Positions 63,074 through 64,000 of a stretch of DNA of 64,000 bases are shown piece by piece. The DNA is taken from contig NZ_WIND01000007.1 in the NCBI RefSeq assembly GCF_009697225.1, positions 62,001-126,000 of the forward strand, in the 5' to 3' direction. This DNA is from Halovulum marinum (GTDB lineage: Bacteria; Pseudomonadota; Alphaproteobacteria; Rhodobacterales; Rhodobacteraceae). A program made the translations under genes and the position numbers. Under the pieces are notes generated by a model. It worked only from the letters and a program-made list of their open reading frames with translations. It made no database searches and was not told the origin of the DNA. Positions within the stretch are counted from its first letter, which is position 1, and each line of letters starts with the position of its first letter.

Positions 63074-64000
63074 CAGGAATTGCCATCAACGGCCTGGGCC
63101 GTATCGGAAAACTGGTCCTGCGCGCGCTGGTCGACGAGGGCGCGCCGGGGCGGATCGTGCTGCTGAACGATCCTGTCGCGGACCCGGCGCAGCACGCGCT
63201 GCTGATGGAGTTCGACAGTGTTCACGGCCGCTGGAAAGCCGACATCGGTCACGATGCCGACAGCCTGACGGTCAACGGCCAGCGGATGCGCCTGACCGCC
63301 GAACGCCGGATCGAGGACCTGCCGCTGAAGGAGCTGGGCGTCGATCTGGTGATCGACTGCACCGGAGTGTTCAAGACCGGCGAGAAGGTGCAGCCGTACT
63401 ATGACGCGGGCGTGCGCAAGGTCGTGGTCTCGGCCCCGGTCAAGGACGGTGGTGCGCTGAACCTTGTCTACGGCGTGAACCATGACCTGTATGATCCTGA
63501 AAAACATCATATTATCACCGCCGCCAGCTGCACGACGAATTGCCTGGCGCCGGTGGTGAAGGTGATTCACGAGGAACTGGGCATCAGGCACGGGGCGATC
63601 ACCACGATCCATGACGTGACCAACACGCAGACCATCGTCGACCGCCCCGCCAAGGACCCGCGCCGGGCGCGCTCGGCGCTGTCGAACCTGATCCCGACCA
63701 CCACCGGTTCGGCCACCGCGATCACGTTGATCTATCCCGAACTCGAGGGCCGGCTGAACGGCCACGCGGTGCGGGTGCCGCTGCTGAACGCTTCGCTGAC
63801 CGACTGCGTGTTCGAGGTGGCGCGCGAGACCACCGCCGAAGAAGTCAACGCGATGTTCCGCAAATACGCCGAGGGGCCGCTGAAGGGCATCCTGGGCTAC
63901 GAGGAGCGGCCGCTGGTCTCGACCGACTACCTGAACGACCCGCGCTCGGCGGTCATCGACGCGCTGTCGACGATGGTCGTGAACGGCACGCAGGTGAAGG
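63070..64000 (+). CDS. Arsenic-operon glyceraldehyde-3-phosphate dehydrogenase (partial)
   Basis: Reads from ATG 63070, overlapping the acr3 stop, to the window edge with no stop, about 310 residues. NAD loop: [17 protein letters not shown]. Catalytic Cys in [16 protein letters not shown], with [12 protein letters not shown] following; the sequence ends [11 protein letters not shown], near the usual C-terminus. Position in the operon identifies the ArsJ-associated GAPDH type, which uses arsenate to make 1-arseno-3-phosphoglycerate that ArsJ then exports. arsJ is expected just beyond the window. A housekeeping gap is less likely given the coupling. Confidence 0.9.
   Translation, partial: MTGIAINGLGRIGKLVLRALVDEGAPGRIVLLNDPVADPAQHALLMEFDSVHGRWKADIGHDADSLTVNGQRMRLTAERRIEDLPLKELGVDLVIDCTGVFKTGEKVQPYYDAGVRKVVVSAPVKDGGALNLVYGVNHDLYDPEKHHIITAASCTTNCLAPVVKVIHEELGIRHGAITTIHDVTNTQTIVDRPAKDPRRARSALSNLIPTTTGSATAITLIYPELEGRLNGHAVRVPLLNASLTDCVFEVARETTAEEVNAMFRKYAEGPLKGILGYEERPLVSTDYLNDPRSAVIDALSTMVVNGTQVK

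Noticed and set aside
63070-64000. Housekeeping glycolytic GAPDH
   Set aside because: The ATGA overlap with acr3 in an arsenic operon points to the ArsJ-associated type instead.

Overview
The window is high-GC DNA from a Rhodobacterales-type alphaproteobacterium (Rhodobacteraceae in the broad sense). The evidence is the gene order glyQ / short membrane protein / glyS / PEP-utilising dikinase, the alphaproteobacterial serC-serA pair with a short structured leader, the purA-DUF2842-creA run, hflK-hflC-DUF2065-degP, and a membrane-bound formate dehydrogenase cluster with its DUF3305/DUF3306 partners. Start codons, Shine-Dalgarno sites and many ATGA overlaps are consistent with dense operons. No rRNA, tRNA, insertion sequence, prophage or CRISPR array was found.

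Layout. 1-7263: end of glyQ, a VOC-fold protein, a DUF1206 membrane protein, a small anchored protein, glyS and a pyruvate phosphate dikinase. glyS carries an in-frame, low-GC segment of about 100 residues. 7545-16830: a SleB-type cell-wall hydrolase, glmM, an EamA exporter (minus strand), serC-serA, a DUF2461 protein, purA, a DUF2842 protein and a CreA-like protein. 16960-23558: a large low-complexity protein (minus), a thiamine pyrophosphokinase, sdaA (minus), rpiA and gor. 23632-27981: hflK-hflC-DUF2065-degP, the membrane protease-control module. 28151-31321: an accessory patch with a lower-GC orphan gene and an RTX-type secreted protein on the minus strand, then a 2Fe-2S ferredoxin and a VCBS-like secreted protein. 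31598-35802: purD, a GRDP-like membrane protein, xseA and a lipocalin-like protein.

35990-42433 is sugar uptake and control: an FrcBCA-type ABC importer (minus) divergent from a ROK regulator across a clear A/T-rich operator, then a DeoR repressor overlapping an MFS gene. 42434-56852 is the main functional block. A maturation arm on the minus strand holds DUF6505, a biotin/lipoate-ligase-like protein, the Mrp/ApbC Fe-S carrier and DUF6494. Next come a binding-protein-like/cytochrome c fusion and a multi-cluster ferredoxin protein. The plus-strand fdh run follows: DUF3305, DUF3306, TorD chaperone, Tat-target small protein, catalytic, electron-transfer and cytochrome b subunits, a WD40-cytochrome c fusion and a 41-residue membrane peptide. 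I infer that this block builds, exports and wires a periplasm-facing Mo/W formate dehydrogenase.

56933-61113 holds an amidase, a serine hydrolase (minus), a secreted unknown and a PAP2 phosphatase. 61144-64000 is an arsenic operon: an ArsR-ArsC fusion, an ACR3 efflux pump and an arsenic-operon GAPDH cut by the window edge. The GAPDH suggests that an arsJ exporter gene follows.

The most unusual signals are the glyS insertion, the two different cytochrome c fusions in the formate dehydrogenase block, the 716-residue low-complexity protein with conserved-looking ends, and several compact operators that overlap promoters or start codons.
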